A stretch of 64,000 nucleotides of DNA from Bryopsis sp. KO-2023. Taxonomy: Eukaryota; Chlorophyta; Ulvophyceae; Bryopsidales; Bryopsidaceae. The DNA is taken from contig BSYQ01000011.1 of NCBI GenBank assembly GCA_030272585.1, positions 4,464,001-4,528,000 on the forward strand. Direction: 5' to 3'. The notes beneath the pieces were generated by a model. The model was not told the DNA's origin. It was given only the letters and a program-made list of their open reading frames with translations, and did no database searches. This document shows positions 45,392 through 58,068 of this stretch, one piece after another. Numbering within the stretch: position 1 is the stretch's first letter; each line of letters starts with the position of its first letter. The position numbers and the translations under genes are program-made.

Positions 45392-47084
45392 CAGATCTTC
45401 TTGGCAGCTGATACCAGCAACGAAACCCCCACACAACAACAGCCACTGGGTCTAGAGAGAATCCTGGGTACTGGTTAAATCACCCTCCAGTCGCACTGAT
45501 ATTGTTACCTTGGCGGCACTACATATTAGTAATATGGAACTGTAATATCATAGTACTAATATGATATTACAGTTCAGACCGAACAAAATGAGTGCATGTC
45601 TGACGGCGGCGTAATGGTGCGCGGCGAACTGGGACTGGATCGTATGTGTCTCCAGCGAATTCGAAGTGAAGTGTGTGTGGGGCAGAAGGGCTTTTCAGAT
45701 GGGAAGGTGCGTCAATTTCAGATATGACGCGCTTACTTAGCTTCTTGGTTGTCCCCTGACTGAATAAACCAGTTTCAGGCGAAGTTCCAAGGAATTGAGA
45801 TATCCAGAAACAGGATGACTTGGTTTTTGCCCAGACTTTCGCCCTGGGTAGCAGCCCACCCAACAGGAGACAAACAAGGATGCAAAACTCACAATCCAGC
45901 CACTCTCCCTTCCATGCTGGATCCAAACTTCATCTGAAAAATTGACAGGATTTACACTCCCCAACGTTTTCTCAACTCTCTTCATTCTTCCATGAATGTC
46001 CCAAAATGGAGCTCAACAGAACAGCTCAGAGCATGCAATTCACAAACACAGCCAGTTCTCTGACCGATGCATGGATCTCCATTCTTTCGTCTCTTATTTT
46101 AGACGTTTTGCAACACTTAAAATCGTTCCCAGGCCAACACCCTGTTCACTTCTTTGCAAATCACCAACCCAGTGCATCGGATTTGCTGTAAAAAACAAGC
46201 AGCCCACAACCAAAAGTTCATTGGGATCCAGGTGCTCTATAGAACATATGCATGTACATCACCCACACTCCACTGCCACCTCCACCATGCCCCATATTCA
46301 AAGAAAGCAGAGACTTTAGCAGATTTTCACTCCCCCTGATCCCGGCGTTTCAGTTAAAAACATACCCATTTGCTTTTTCATCGAATCCTTCTGCATACCA
46401 TGGTAACACTTCTCACACTTTCTGCTTGACACCAAAGAGTGACCGGAAAGGGTGGTTGAAAGTGCATTCCCTTCTCGAAGCTCATGCTTAAGAAAACTGA
46501 TTTCAGACGAAAGAACATAATTTATCCTTGGATGCTTGTCCCAGATCTAGGGTGGTATTTATCCTTGGCAATGCTAAGGCTAACCCCTTCCTGTTCTTTT
46601 CTATTTATATCTGTTTCTCACCACCCATCCCTGGCGTTGATCTCAACAGCAAAAAACCATACTAAGTGAACTAATCCAGAGAAAATCTGCATTGATTGGG
46701 GGCCGCCTGCACTTCTGATTTGTTGCTTATGCAAAAATTTCCTCTCGTTTTGGCAAAGCACCGTAGACAAAAAAAAAACACCACCACCCCCCACTGCGTT
46801 GTAACATGGAACTCATTTTTCCTGTGCCTTCTTAGAATCTCCCCCCCTCCCCAACCCCCCCCCCCTTAAAAAAAATAAAACAAGCAAAAACACCACATCC
46901 TTGCCCTCCCCCCTTTCTTCTTTTTCATCTCCTACCAATTTAATTTTAATTTGCACTTTTCTGGAAACCCTAGCTCTCCATTTCACAATATAGTTTGTTT
47001 TAGGCAAATATGACCCCTTTTTCCCCATTTTTTCTTGCCAACCAACCCCTCCCTCAACCCCACCCCCCCTTATGCATCTACACC
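45392..47084. other. Intergenic region with inverted repeat
   Basis: 5' flank of the lyase-like gene and 3' flank of the TOM1-like gene. C runs on plus near 46845-46865 and 47060-47070. ORFs here have no family signal. Confidence 0.5.
45537..45575. repeat. Perfect inverted repeat
   Basis: 15-base arms, GAACTGTAATATCAT (45537-45551) and its exact complement (45561-45575), around a 9-base loop. It sits about 150 bases upstream of the lyase-like gene start. It could be a small foldback element or a regulatory palindrome. Confidence 0.85.
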
Positions 47085-48098
47085 TCAAGCTTTGTCCATA
47101 AGAGTTTCATATTGTTGGGGCCTTCGCTTCGGTGGCATCCCACTTAGCACCCCAAGCGAGGTGGCAATGACCAAGATCTCGGTGATTCCATAGAACAAAC
47201 TATCGTAGAGGAAGCCCCCATCGTAATCCAACCCTTTTCTGGTTGCTATCGAGATGATTTCCAACACAGCTTTCCCCAAGAAGCAGAGGGTCGCCAAAAC
47301 CGTCACCAAAGCCACCTCCATGATCTTTTTGCTGCGAATCACGTTCCTGGACTGGACGGGCGAGTCGCGCAGCATGCTGAGAAGACGGTGCCCGTACACC
47401 AGGAAGGCAACGGTCGCCCCGATGTTCAAACAGATTTGAAGGATGGAATCCAGAATCTTTCCAATGTCTCCCGTCTTGGGCACCGCACACAATATCCAGA
47501 AGATGGCAGCGACGCAATACGCGACGACGTTCAAGACGCCGTACGCCACGCGTGGGGGAATCGCCCTAGGTTTCGCAGCGTGGACGATCTCGGCCCAGAA
47601 GAGAACCAACAACGTGTACGTCGTGAAGAACAAAAGGCTGGGCACGTCGAACAGCAGGACTTCCAGGATTTCCGCATTACTGGACTCGACGTTGTTCCAC
47701 AGACACAGCGATATGCAACGCAGCGAACACACGAACAGGTTGAACACGTGGAAGGTCTTCTGCATCGTCCATCCAAACTCGCTCAACCGCCGCTGGATTC
47801 GGATCAATTGCACCAAGGTCGCCAGCGCGAGAATCCCATAAGCTCCCCCGAATATGTACCAAATACAAGGCGTGTTTCCTCCGCACCCCGACAAGAGAAA
47901 GTCCTGGACATCACCCCAGAAACCAGGCTTTTCACCGGAGGCCATCTTTTTCGAGAGGATGGGTAAAGTTTCAGCGATCAGCAGCCAAACACACGACAAA
48001 AACGAAAGCAAGTAAGAGTACGTTGCGAACAACTGTTTCGACGCAGCAAAGCGCGCGCGTTCTTTCTCAAGGAACATGACTGACACTTGGGCAGACAT
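47085..48098 (-). CDS. THH1/TOM1/TOM3-family seven-helix membrane protein
   Basis: Single exon, 337 residues, ATG at 48098. About seven hydrophobic segments are visible: LLSFLSCVWLLIAE, YIFGGAYGILALATLVQL, a weak third, FDVPSLLFFTTYTLLVLFWAEI, VLNVVAYCVAAIFWILC, ICLNIGATVAFLVYG and later helices. The segment LLFFTTYTLLVLFWAEIVHAA is the best-conserved stretch of the plant THH1/TOM1/TOM3 family. These are GPCR-like tonoplast proteins known as host factors for tobamovirus multiplication; their own cellular role is unclear. The tail is GMPPKRRPQQYETLMDKA. It has no introns and is divergent from the cycloisomerase gene. Confidence 0.88.
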   Translation of the reverse strand: MSAQVSVMFLEKERARFAASKQLFATYSYLLSFLSCVWLLIAETLPILSKKMASGEKPGFWGDVQDFLLSGCGGNTPCIWYIFGGAYGILALATLVQLIRIQRRLSEFGWTMQKTFHVFNLFVCSLRCISLCLWNNVESSNAEILEVLLFDVPSLLFFTTYTLLVLFWAEIVHAAKPRAIPPRVAYGVLNVVAYCVAAIFWILCAVPKTGDIGKILDSILQICLNIGATVAFLVYGHRLLSMLRDSPVQSRNVIRSKKIMEVALVTVLATLCFLGKAVLEIISIATRKGLDYDGGFLYDSLFYGITEILVIATSLGVLSGMPPKRRPQQYETLMDKA

Positions 48099-48522
48099 GA
48101 CGTATTGCGGTTCGTACGGTCCGACAACGGAACCAGCCCCCGAACGATGAAGGTCGTCGTCTGAGATTATTTTTAACGGCTCCTGCCAAGCGAGAGCGCG
48201 CGCCCCCTTTCGTGTGGTTTACGGTTGGTTCTTGCTTGTTGCGGATGGAAGGTACTAAGTAGGTGACTCGCCTAACCGTTTTGCAAACGAGTTTTCCTTC
48301 ATGGACTGCAGGCTGGCCGCTGTTGCAGACATTTTCACACATGTTCTGGTTTTCCTCCCCTAATGAGCAGTCACTCTTTCTGATCCATTCCTTCCTTCTA
48401 CTCCATTTCAACCCATTAGCAGAATTCACAAAATGCCACATCTGAGGACCTAACAGCCGCATAGCGCCAAGCTTTTTGGCCCTGATCAAACAGATTTGCA
48501 GTCGACATGCCAGCGAATAGAT
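48099..48522. promoter_or_regulatory. Shared divergent upstream region, TOM1-like gene and CPI1
   Basis: 424 bases between two start codons pointing apart. No specific site recognised. Confidence 0.4.
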
Positions 48523-51319
48523 ATGATTATGATCTGTTCAGGTGCTTCGGGACCTGGCCTATGGCTGGCCCCCTCCCCAAGCAAGAGGTGGTGCGAATGC
48601 TTCTTTCTACTGTACTCGCCGACGTGGATGATCTGGGCTTTGCTGATCATCGTTCCGTTTAAAATTTACGAGGTGGGAGAAAAACAAAAAACGGCCGATC
48701 AGAAAAGTTGATCAGGGGGGTCAATCTAGGCTGTGCAAAAACTGGATTGGGTGTTCTGGGTGTATGATTCTTTTCTTCTTTGTTGTTAAGATCGGCTCCT
48801 TTTTCCAGTTTCTAAAACAAAGAAAATAAATATTCACAAATGACTAAGGCAATTTGGTGCAGATGCTTTTTTGAATTCGAGGTTTGACCTCAATTCTCGC
48901 TTGGGTTTGTTAAGGAATAAGAAGAAAATTAAGGAAAAGACAGCTGTTGAGAAATAAATGCACGATTGTGTGTGTGAAAACGGTGTTCGGTTAATTTGTT
49001 GGTTGTTTTAATTTAGAGTTGTGGAAAGCTTGGCTACATGATGATCGGCTGTGGCACGAGCGTGCCCTGTTTTCTTTTGCCTTTGCTTATCAATCCAAAA
49101 GTAAGTTTTTTCAAAAAAGGTGAAAGGAGGGCTGGGCTGAAACTTGTCAGTCAAGACTCTCCTTGGGAAAAAAAAGGAAAAAAAAGAAAAACTGCATAAT
49201 TTCTGGAAGTGAAAATTTGATGCAAAAGCCGATTTATTGAAGAAAAAAAAACAGGATTGGCATCCTTTTTTTTTTTTTTTTTTTTTTTACATTTTGTAGG
49301 GAACTCGCAGAAAAAAATGGAATGCTTTTTCCTGGGATTTTTCTCTGCTTAAAGTAAGAAAATGGTTAATTGTCAAAACCACTCAGTATGCAATGGTTTT
49401 CTTATTTGTGTTTTTTGCAGGTGGACCGTGAGAAGCCCTTTACTGAGCGATTCTGGGTGAAGGTCAGCAACAAACAGCCTTCTGGCAATCATATTAGGTC
49501 ACAATGGTTATTTAAACCATGAGAAATGCGTCCAAACTTTTCGATCGGATAACTTCTCTGTTTTGATGTATGTGGGGGATAAATTTTATCAGCAGGCTTC
49601 CAGATGCGTTTTTACATGAACCTAAATTTTTGCCACGATTTTTTTTCCCTGAAAAACATATTTTGATCCTCGTATTTGTTTCATTTTTTGGCTCAATTCA
49701 CCTGGTGGTTTTCATATGAAAGTAGTATATTTTTATTGCTGAGACGTTTATTCTGGATGGGCTTCACAAGGGTGTCAGACTGGGGGTTGGTCAAACTTGA
49801 TGTTGGTGCCGGCGTTTACATAATTTGGCCGTTGTGCTGGTACTGATTGCAATTTAAAAAAAAAAAATGTGTGTTCTTCAGGCTAATGTTTGGATAGCCA
49901 TCGTGAGTTTCATCGGGAACTATTTCTGGACGCATTACTTTTACCAGGTGTTGGGGGCATCGTACAGTTTTCCTTCGTGGGACTTGAATGAGGTGGGTTT
50001 GGAATCCTGAACGTAAATATGCTCTATCTTTCGTTAAAAAATAATGCTTGTTTGTTTGGTTGGATTTCCCGTTTCCTTGATTTTGATACCAGACTTGATT
50101 TTTGGCAAGGAAATCTTTTGCAGCACTCGCGATTGTCTGCTATTGTTGCTATTTTTACTGTCGTTGGGAAGATTTTTCTTTGTTTCTTTGAGTGTAAACA
50201 TGAAAGATGATTCTCCCAGTTGCACCGCCAAAATTTTTGTGTGCACATCATAAACCGGGTTTCCTGTCTGAAATCTTGCATTCAGGTTCCGATATGCTTG
50301 TACATAATGACTCATGCGTATTTCTGCTTTTACCATGCGTTTTCCAATGTACTCATCCGAAGGGTAAGGGCAGCTTTGTCGGTTAATTTTTTGTTCAATT
50401 TTTTATCGTATTTTTTGGACGACTCCACTCGGAGTCGTGGGCTTTTTTTACTGATTTTGTTGAAGACCAAACTGGCAATATGTAGCCCTACTGGAAGAAG
50501 TCAATGAAAGAAAGGAGGAAAAGTTGAATTACTAATTGCATTTCTATTTTCTTTTTTTCTCGTCTTTTGTTCATGTTCCACACGTGTTGTTTTGTTTTTC
50601 AGACCTGGTGATGTCTGGTTTTGTTCAGTGGTTTCATATTGCGTGTTTTCTGCAGGTTCGCCACATGTTTCAATCGAATTCGGCAAAAAACATATCCACA
50701 GCAGTAGTGGTTTTCTTGAACGCTTATTTTGTCGCATTCATGGAGACCCTCACAATTTCCCACGTAAGTTCTTTTCGCAGCCCCAGCTGCCACATTTTTC
50801 ATGACTGATGAAAACACATGAGTACGTTTGGGACCGCTCTCAATGCATTTCCTTGCATCCTTTCTGATGACTAATGAGAAAGTGTTAGTCATTTTCATCC
50901 CTCAAATCCGTGGCGCATTTGTGAACATCAGAGGGATTTTTTGAAAGAATATATACATATATACAAATATATATTCTTGAGTGCTTTAACTTTTCGGTTT
51001 TATCACTCGATTTTTGATATGGAATTGATCTTTGGATGTGTGTGTGTGGCCTCAGTTTCCTTACTACTCCTTCGTAGACCGGCACAAAATGTACACGGTG
51101 GGGTCGTTATTCTACGCCATTTACTTTTTCGTGAGCTTTCCGATGTTTTATCGTATCGAGGAGAGCCCCAAGGACAAAAAATGGAGCTTGTGGCAAGTTA
51201 CGTTGGACAGCCTTGCAGCTGGGATGCTGGTCACGATCATTTTGGATTTGTGGAGGTTGATGTTTGGTCCGATAGTTGACGTGGGGCATTCTACAGGGAG
51301 TCCGGTCCCCTGGATTTGA
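48523..51319 (+). CDS. CPI1: Cycloeucalenol cycloisomerase
   Basis: Seven exons: 48523-48672, 49017-49100, 49421-49462, 49882-49992, 50286-50363, 50656-50763 and 51056-51319, all phase 0, giving 278 residues, matching the plant enzyme. It opens the 9beta,19-cyclopropane ring of cycloeucalenol to give obtusifoliol in sterol synthesis, in the ER membrane. Diagnostic segments: LWLAPSPSKRWCECFFLLYS, FWVKANVWIAIVSFIGNYFW, THYFYQVLGASYSFPSW, THAYFCFYHAFSNVLIRR, FPYYSFVDRHKMYTVGSLFY and LVTIILDLWRLMFGPIV. Several hydrophobic helices fit a multi-pass protein. Its presence means sterols here are made through cycloartenol, not lanosterol alone. The start is the first in-frame ATG with consensus coding after it. 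The first intron region and others contain long T runs (22 bases near 49267). Confidence 0.96.
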
Positions 51320-52846
51320 GATGGTTTGCTATGACGTTCAGGTTTTTCTTCTGTTAGGTTTCTGGACAGTTTTGTTTAGTCAAGAAGCTTGTATATGATT
51401 CTTCATCAGCCATCAAGGGGGGGGGGCACACATTCACTAGCTTGGAGGCCGTGTCCACGCCATTCCATAGAACCCGCCCATGCTTTTCTTAATTGATGGA
51501 TTGCCTGGGGTGCGATTGAACATAAGCTGGAAAAGAACGCAAGTCACCCGATCTTGATATTTCATCTGAAATTTTTGTACGTTTGCAGTTTGCAAATCGA
51601 CCACTGGGGTCTTTAGGAAAAAGAGAGTAGAGAGATGGGGAAAGTGGGGCAATATGACTGTCTGTGGGATATGTTGGGGGTGATGGAGATGGAAGGATTC
51701 ATGTGAGTACAGTTCGGGCGGCGTCCATAGAGCAAGACAAATGTGTTATTTGGTAAAAGATAGGCTATTCCCTCGAGGCCGTCCACCAAATTAAACAAAA
51801 GAAAAAATGAAGTGAAATCAGCCGCTGAAGGAAGATCAAAAAGACACCGAACAAACAGAAATCATTACATTCACATTTTCCCCATTCAAAAGTTGTCTAA
51901 TGACACAGTCAAAAATACCTTTTCAAAAACTGGAAAAAAGATAGCCCGATAATTTTCGTTCCCTTCATCGATTCTAGTTACTGTCAAAACACCCTCTCCA
52001 GTCAAACAGACAGAAAACTGTTTGGGAAAGCCAAAAAACAAAGTCCTTCCCGATCAAACACTAATATCTTGCAAAGGTTCTTGAGCATGGACCCAGCACC
52101 ACGAAACTAGAAAACGGAAATGTTGCAGAATTAGCTAAGGAAGAGTGACTGTGGATTTTTTCACCCCTTCAAACATTGAGAACAAATTCATATAAAAGAA
52201 GGAAAATGAGGAAAAATAAATAAGCCAAGTATAAAAAAGGGGACAAAAAAGGAGCCCAGCTGAACCGTAGACTTGAGCTCATACCACCAATCGCATAATC
52301 ACCTCAAAAGATCAGAGTTAGTCCGCGTACGTCAGTAAAAAGCTTCAAGATGTTTTTTCCACTATTTTTTTTTTTTTCATTCTGATTTTCCAACAAGGGG
52401 GTGGGGAGGAAAATATAAACAGGGGGGGGACAAGATCTACAAGTTATTCAATGGAACTCCATCGATGGGTACAAAAACTACTAAGCACAACTCTTTGTTT
52501 TTTTTTTTCTTCTTTCTGCGAAGAACCGTTTCATTTTTTTTTCCCCTCCAGCACAGCCACCTAACCCACACAGATATATCTTTCTCCACTACCCCACCCC
52601 CTCCTCTTTTTCTTGGCTTTTCTTTTCGTCTACAGCTCCTAAAAATAGAAGCAAGAATTAAAACCCAACTGAGATGGGCTACTTGGACCGTAAAAAAAAA
52701 AAAAAAAGCTTGCACAGCAGAAAAATAACCGAAGCAGATCCAGCTAGCTGCTGCCCTATGAAGCAAAATGGATTTCGCCCCTGGAGGTGATTTTTTCACA
52801 GGGTTTCCAACACCATGAGAAGATTTCTTGGCCTTTTTTTGTCAAG
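51320..52846. other. Intergenic region between convergent genes
   Basis: 3' flanks of CPI1 and the beta-helix receptor. G run on plus near 51420 (CPI1 side) and C-rich/T-rich tracts near 52510-52620 (receptor side). No gene seen. Confidence 0.5.
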
Positions 52847-55800
52847 CTAGTGTTGCTGCTGAGGTTGGGGCTGCTGGGGGGCACCCTGATTGTTACCCCG
52901 CTGCTCCTCCTCTTCGCTTTCAGATATGTAGGAGGAGCCGTCGTCGGTGCTGGCCAAATCTTCCGTATCGTAGCCTTCCAGACTCTCACCATCGCTGCTG
53001 GAGGCGGCTCTTCCAGCAGCAGGGGCAGCCTGAACAAAAGCACCCGATCACTTGACAAAAATCAAAATGCTTCATTGAAAATACATTGTGAACAATCAGC
53101 CGCCTAACCTCTCGTAACCTCCTTCGGCTAATAACAATATAAACCTTACCATGATCGGCGATGGTGGGAAACCCTCCTCAATATCTTTGAGGGCTTGAGC
53201 TTTTTTTCGTGCCGACCTCCGGAAATAGCAACACAAAACGCATGTCAAGCAAGCCAAGAACGCCAACACTCCCACCAGCACGATCAACACCAGCAGCCAT
53301 TTTTCCAGTTTCTTCAGAGGACCACCGAAGAACTCGCACTCCAGGGTGTAGATGACCGCCCCGCACTTTCTGGCTCTCTTGAAAAAATCGCCATTGTTGC
53401 TACGGGATCTTTCCCTCAAGAAAACGGAGTGAGTGACGTTGACCGAGCAGCCACAGAGGGCCGTCAGCGATTGACCAGCCCTTGCGTAATTGTGGGTGAA
53501 ATTTGCTTTCGAAATCCTGATGTCCGAATCGCTTTCGCAAAGCAAAGCCCCCCCTGATTCCTCAGCTTCGTTTTCCATCAGCATCAACCCTGAGCTCTCC
53601 ATATTGGTTCTCAGCAGCTGCAAGGCACCCCCCCGCTTCCTGGCATTGTTTGATTCGATCTGAGTGTCGACCACTTGCACGTCGCGCACACCATCCATGA
53701 CTAATCCCCCCCCGCTTCCCCCAGCCTCGTTCTTGGTCAAAACCGACCCCAACAACTTCCCCTTCACATAATCCATCACCACGAAAGCACCACCATCGCC
53801 ACCGGCTTCGTTCACATGGAAAACAGTGTCCTTGATGGTGAATTTATCTCCTTCCGAAATCCACAACGCCCCCCCATTCGCTCCACCAGAATTGTTCCTG
53901 AATTCAACTGAATCCAAGACGGCGTTCTCGACAGAAGCTACCCCGAGGCCCCCGCCGTTTGCTTCACATTCATTCTCTATAAATGTAACCTGGTTGGCTT
54001 TCAAATCACCCACTCCGGAGCCCCCGATCGCACCACCACTCCCTCCAGCACTGTTCATTTCAAACGGGGTTTCCTCAAACGTCAAATTCATACAATCGAA
54101 AACGTAAATCGCACCCCCGCTTTCCCCAGCCCGGTTTGATTCAAAAGAGGTGCCGTTATGGCTGACGAACTCCTCCACCCCTTCCAAACACACCGCTCCA
54201 CCGTTCGAACTCCCTGCTGAGTTTTTCGAAAACTCGATCCCAGCGAAATCCACCTTGCCAGTGTCAACCAGCCGAATCGCTCCACACGAAGAAATGGCCG
54301 AATTCTCCTCGAAGGTCATACCTTCCACAAGAAACTCCTTGCAATCCTCAGCATTGATGGCCACCCCTATGTCAGCCTCATTGCTCTCAATCACGGCCGA
54401 ACTCAGCGACGTCAACCCCCTCGATTTTCGCAAGTGAATTCCCCCACCCTTTCCCCCAGCTTTATTAAACTTGATCATGTTACTCTGCCCCAACGTAAAA
54501 TTTCCAAACGTTTCCATGCAGAGCCCCCCTCCGTCGGCCAAAGCCTCGTTCCCTGTGATTACAGTGCTGGTGAAGTCGATTTCCTTGAAGCCTTTTGCAC
54601 GAATTGCTCCACAAGACAGCCCCGCGGAGTTTCGTTCGAAAGGTATGTCGAAAAGAGTGAGGTCGAAGTTGGGTTTGGAGCTGGGGGTCGCCAAATCGAT
54701 GGCTCCTCCATCAGCGGCGGCTGAATTGTTCGTGAAAGAAGTGGTGGCGATGAACGAAGTCCCGACATCATTGAGGGAAAAGCCACCGCCCCCCGCTCCG
54801 GAAATATTGTCAGACACAGTGGAGTTCTCCATGTCAAACTGGAACCCCCCCAAAGGAAAAAAAACAGTTGAGCAAAATCATCCCAGCAAATTAACATAAC
54901 ACTAACTGTTTTTCACTTTTTTTTTCTTGATATAAATCTACATCTAAACTTGAGAAAGAGAATTAGGAGGGATGTTTTGAACAAAGCAACTGCCCTCTTA
55001 CCGTTTCCTCCACTCCATCAGCATACAGCGCCCCACCTCGACCATCGGCCGAATTCCCAGCAAACTTCGTGGAATCGATCATCAAGGTTTCGACATTCTT
55101 CAGCCACACCCCACCCCCCGGCCCTCGGGCAGAATTGTCCACAATTTCATTGTTCGTCAGGATAATTTGCTTCGCATCGTGGGCCCCCAGAGCACCCCCT
55201 CCATTCTTTCCCCACACTGCGTTCTCTTTGATAATGCAGTTGTCTGCATCCACAGTGGTGGTGTTCAGGGCGAACATGGCAGCACCTCCTAATTGGGCTT
55301 CGTTGCCAATGAATTCAGAATCTTCTGCGTCCAGTTCAACACCGGTGTCGATGAAAACACCCCCACCGAAAAGGCCTGCCGAGTTTTCCAGGACCTCACA
55401 GTTGACGATGGCCACCTTCGTGCATTTTGAGTGGACTCCCCCTCCATTTTCCGCGGCGCTGTTGCCTGCTACTCTGGAAAGAAAAAAGGAAAAAACGAGG
55501 AGGGGGTGAAAAAAAACCCATACCTTCAGTAGACAGTCTGAGATGCAGCAGCCAAGTTGACTGTTCACACAAAAATACAAAGCATTGTGTTATGTTGAAC
55601 AATATGAATGCGGCTCACCCAAACCTAAATATGTGTTTTCGTTTCCACCCCTCAAGAAACCCCCTCTCCCTTTAAAATAACCCGTTTCCCAAAAATCCTT
55701 CTCAAATAACCCGTTCCCCAATTATCCTTCTCAAACGCACACACATTTAACAACCTTTCTAAGTGAAACTCGCACAGGGAATTTTGGTTCATTACTTTTT

Positions 55801-58068
55801 GATCGGGGGGCCTGTGTTGTTGCTCATGCACATACTGTGCAAGCTCTGTTAGGCCATCTTCTTGGGGAAAAAATACAAAAAACCCTTTTACTTACGTGCT
55901 GTTCACAATGTCGATTTCACTGCCTTCCGTAGCTTTTCCGCAAGCGGAGTACTCCGGTTTCCCCGGCAAGACGAAGTCCGAAAACATGCCTCCTCCCACC
56001 AACGCTCTGTTTTCCAGTATCTTGACGTCCAAAAGATTCAAAGTTCCTTTTCCCACCACCACCATTCCACCTCCCATCCTGGCAAAATTCTTCTCAAACA
56101 CGCACTGGGTGATTTTTGCCACGTTTGCTCTGTCGCCCTCTATGAACATCCCTGCCCCAAACTCTGCATAATTTTTCGTGAAATTCGAGTTATCGAAAAC
56201 CACAACGGCATTGCCATTGGAGTGGAAAGTGCCGAATTTTCCTGAGAAGCCTTCGAAAGAGGTGTCCTCGATTTTAGCCAGGCAATCGTCTCTACAAGCG
56301 ATTGCCCCAGCAGAAGGAACGGTGACGTTTGGCATAGTATCGATTTCGCCTTTGGCAAATCTAAAATCCAAGCGAACAGAGAAAACACGCAAAAAATATC
56401 AATATTGATTCCAAGTTCAATCTTTGGCCTAATTTTCTGTCCAGAACATAGAGAATATTCTATATTAGACGGGCTACTGGGAGCTTTCCGCTTCCGCACG
56501 ACACTACTGTTATTTATCGTAATATTTTTTGTTGCTATTTTTAGAATCGTAACAAAATCCATATCGTCCACTTGCACAGCACATGTCTGTCATCCTCAAT
56601 ACGCATTTCCGAAAAGAAAAAAGATTCCTTGTAAGGAGAGGAACATTCTTCCTGAACATTCTTTTTTTGCTCACTTGACGAATTCCTTTGGAGGTTCAGT
56701 TCCAAAAAAGCCACAGTTTTCCACGTCCATTTGAGCCTTGTTGCTGCCATGTATGGCACCTGCCACTTTTTCCCCGACGTTTCGTTGGAAAAGCGAAAAT
56801 TCTACCTCCACTTCACCATTCCGATCCACTTCAATTCCCCCCACGATTTTCCCCTCACAATCTTCGATCTCCGATCTCAGCACCTCGACCTTGTCAAAAA
56901 ATAATTAAAAAAGGAATTAAATATATGTTTATGCCAGCCATGGACCCATATCTTACTATGATTATGATTTTTATTTCGTGGACCTAAAAATATACCTGTC
57001 ATGCTTGTTTGGTTTGATCTTTTTCTATCAACAGATAATTACTCATTCTCACTTCAAATTCCTCCTTTCCCCAAATAGATGAACGTCATTATTGCAGCAA
57101 GAAATTTTTTCTATATTGCTTTAATCTGGTGAAAACCTGGGGAGGGGGAAGAATGACATAGCACAATTAAATACACAGAAAAAAACAACCACCGTTTATT
57201 TATTAATCAACACTGAATTCCTCCACAAATGTTTGAGGACAAAAATGACAACAACAATGTCATGTATGAGTCCTTCTACACATCCCCCTGTGTATTTCTT
57301 TTTGTGTTTTTAGCTGTATGTAAAAACCACAATTTTCAACTCACATCAGCTCTTCCGGTGACGTACAATGCACCTGCTAGGGTGTAGCCCCCCCCATTTT
57401 GGGAAAACAACGTTCTTTTGAACGTAATCCGGCCGTCATTGACCACTATAGGAGCCAGGGAGCCCTCTGGAAAAGCAGGGAGATTCCTAAAGATGGATTT
57501 TCTGAAATCGATCGAAGGAGGATCGTCCAAAACCAAGTAGGATCTTCCTCTCCCCTTGAAATCCGCGAAGAGTTGGACACCCTGTTATCAAGGAAACGAA
57601 AACAATTTTGCTTTGAAAACAAGATTGTCACCAAGGTTTTCATCAAGAAAACCCTACAGCTGAAAAGAAAGAGAAAAATTCAAAAATAAAAAAGCATTTA
57701 CATGGTGTGATGGCCACCCGATCAGAACCCCCTCCCCCCTTCCCTGAAGAACAAATCCACACCTCTGCAATTTCCACTGGTTTCAACTTGGACAAGGTTT
57801 CCGTTTTGTTGTACAGAGACTCCTCCTCGCAAACCACGATCGCCCTGATTCGAGGGTCGGTCACCCCCTCATCCCTCCAGTCATCCAACCCCTCGATTTC
57901 ATAAGTGCAGTCTTGCTGTGAGCCCGCCGTACTTCCTATTCCCAAGTCCGCCAATATTTCTGCCCTGCTCCTTGACTGACCAACAGCTTTTTCAGCCATG
58001 CAAAGCAGGAAAAAAATGCCCACCAGTAAACAGAACTCCGGCGGCTTTGTTTCAGACAAAACCCCCAT
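52847..58068 (-). CDS. Type I membrane protein with Pmp-like beta-helix repeats
   Basis: Exons: 58068-57763, 57581-57345, 56889-56675, 56360-55896, 55473-55002, 54838-53150 and 53029-52847. Phases agree and give 1188 residues. A signal sequence (LLVGIFFLLCMAEKAVG) is followed by about 1000 residues of short repeats in which an FxxN-like strand is followed by GGAI, GGGL or GGGV, for example FEMNSAGGSGGAI and FESNRAGESGGAIYV. That pairing is the signature of the Chlamydia polymorphic membrane protein repeat, a right-handed parallel beta-helix. There are many N-x-S/T sites. Near the C-terminus is one transmembrane helix (WLLVLIVLVGVLAFLACLTCVL), a basic stop-transfer (RRSARKKAQ) and an acidic, Gln/Pro-rich cytoplasmic tail ending PQQPQPQQQH. 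A surface receptor or adhesin role is inferred; no catalytic domain is seen. Confidence 0.87.

Noticed and set aside
44507-45478. 323-codon plus ORF over the lyase-like gene
   Set aside because: Shadow of the minus frame, which has recognisable motifs and an EF-hand.
47388-47966. 192-codon plus ORF over the TOM1-like gene
   Set aside because: Shadow; the minus frame is a full multi-pass protein.
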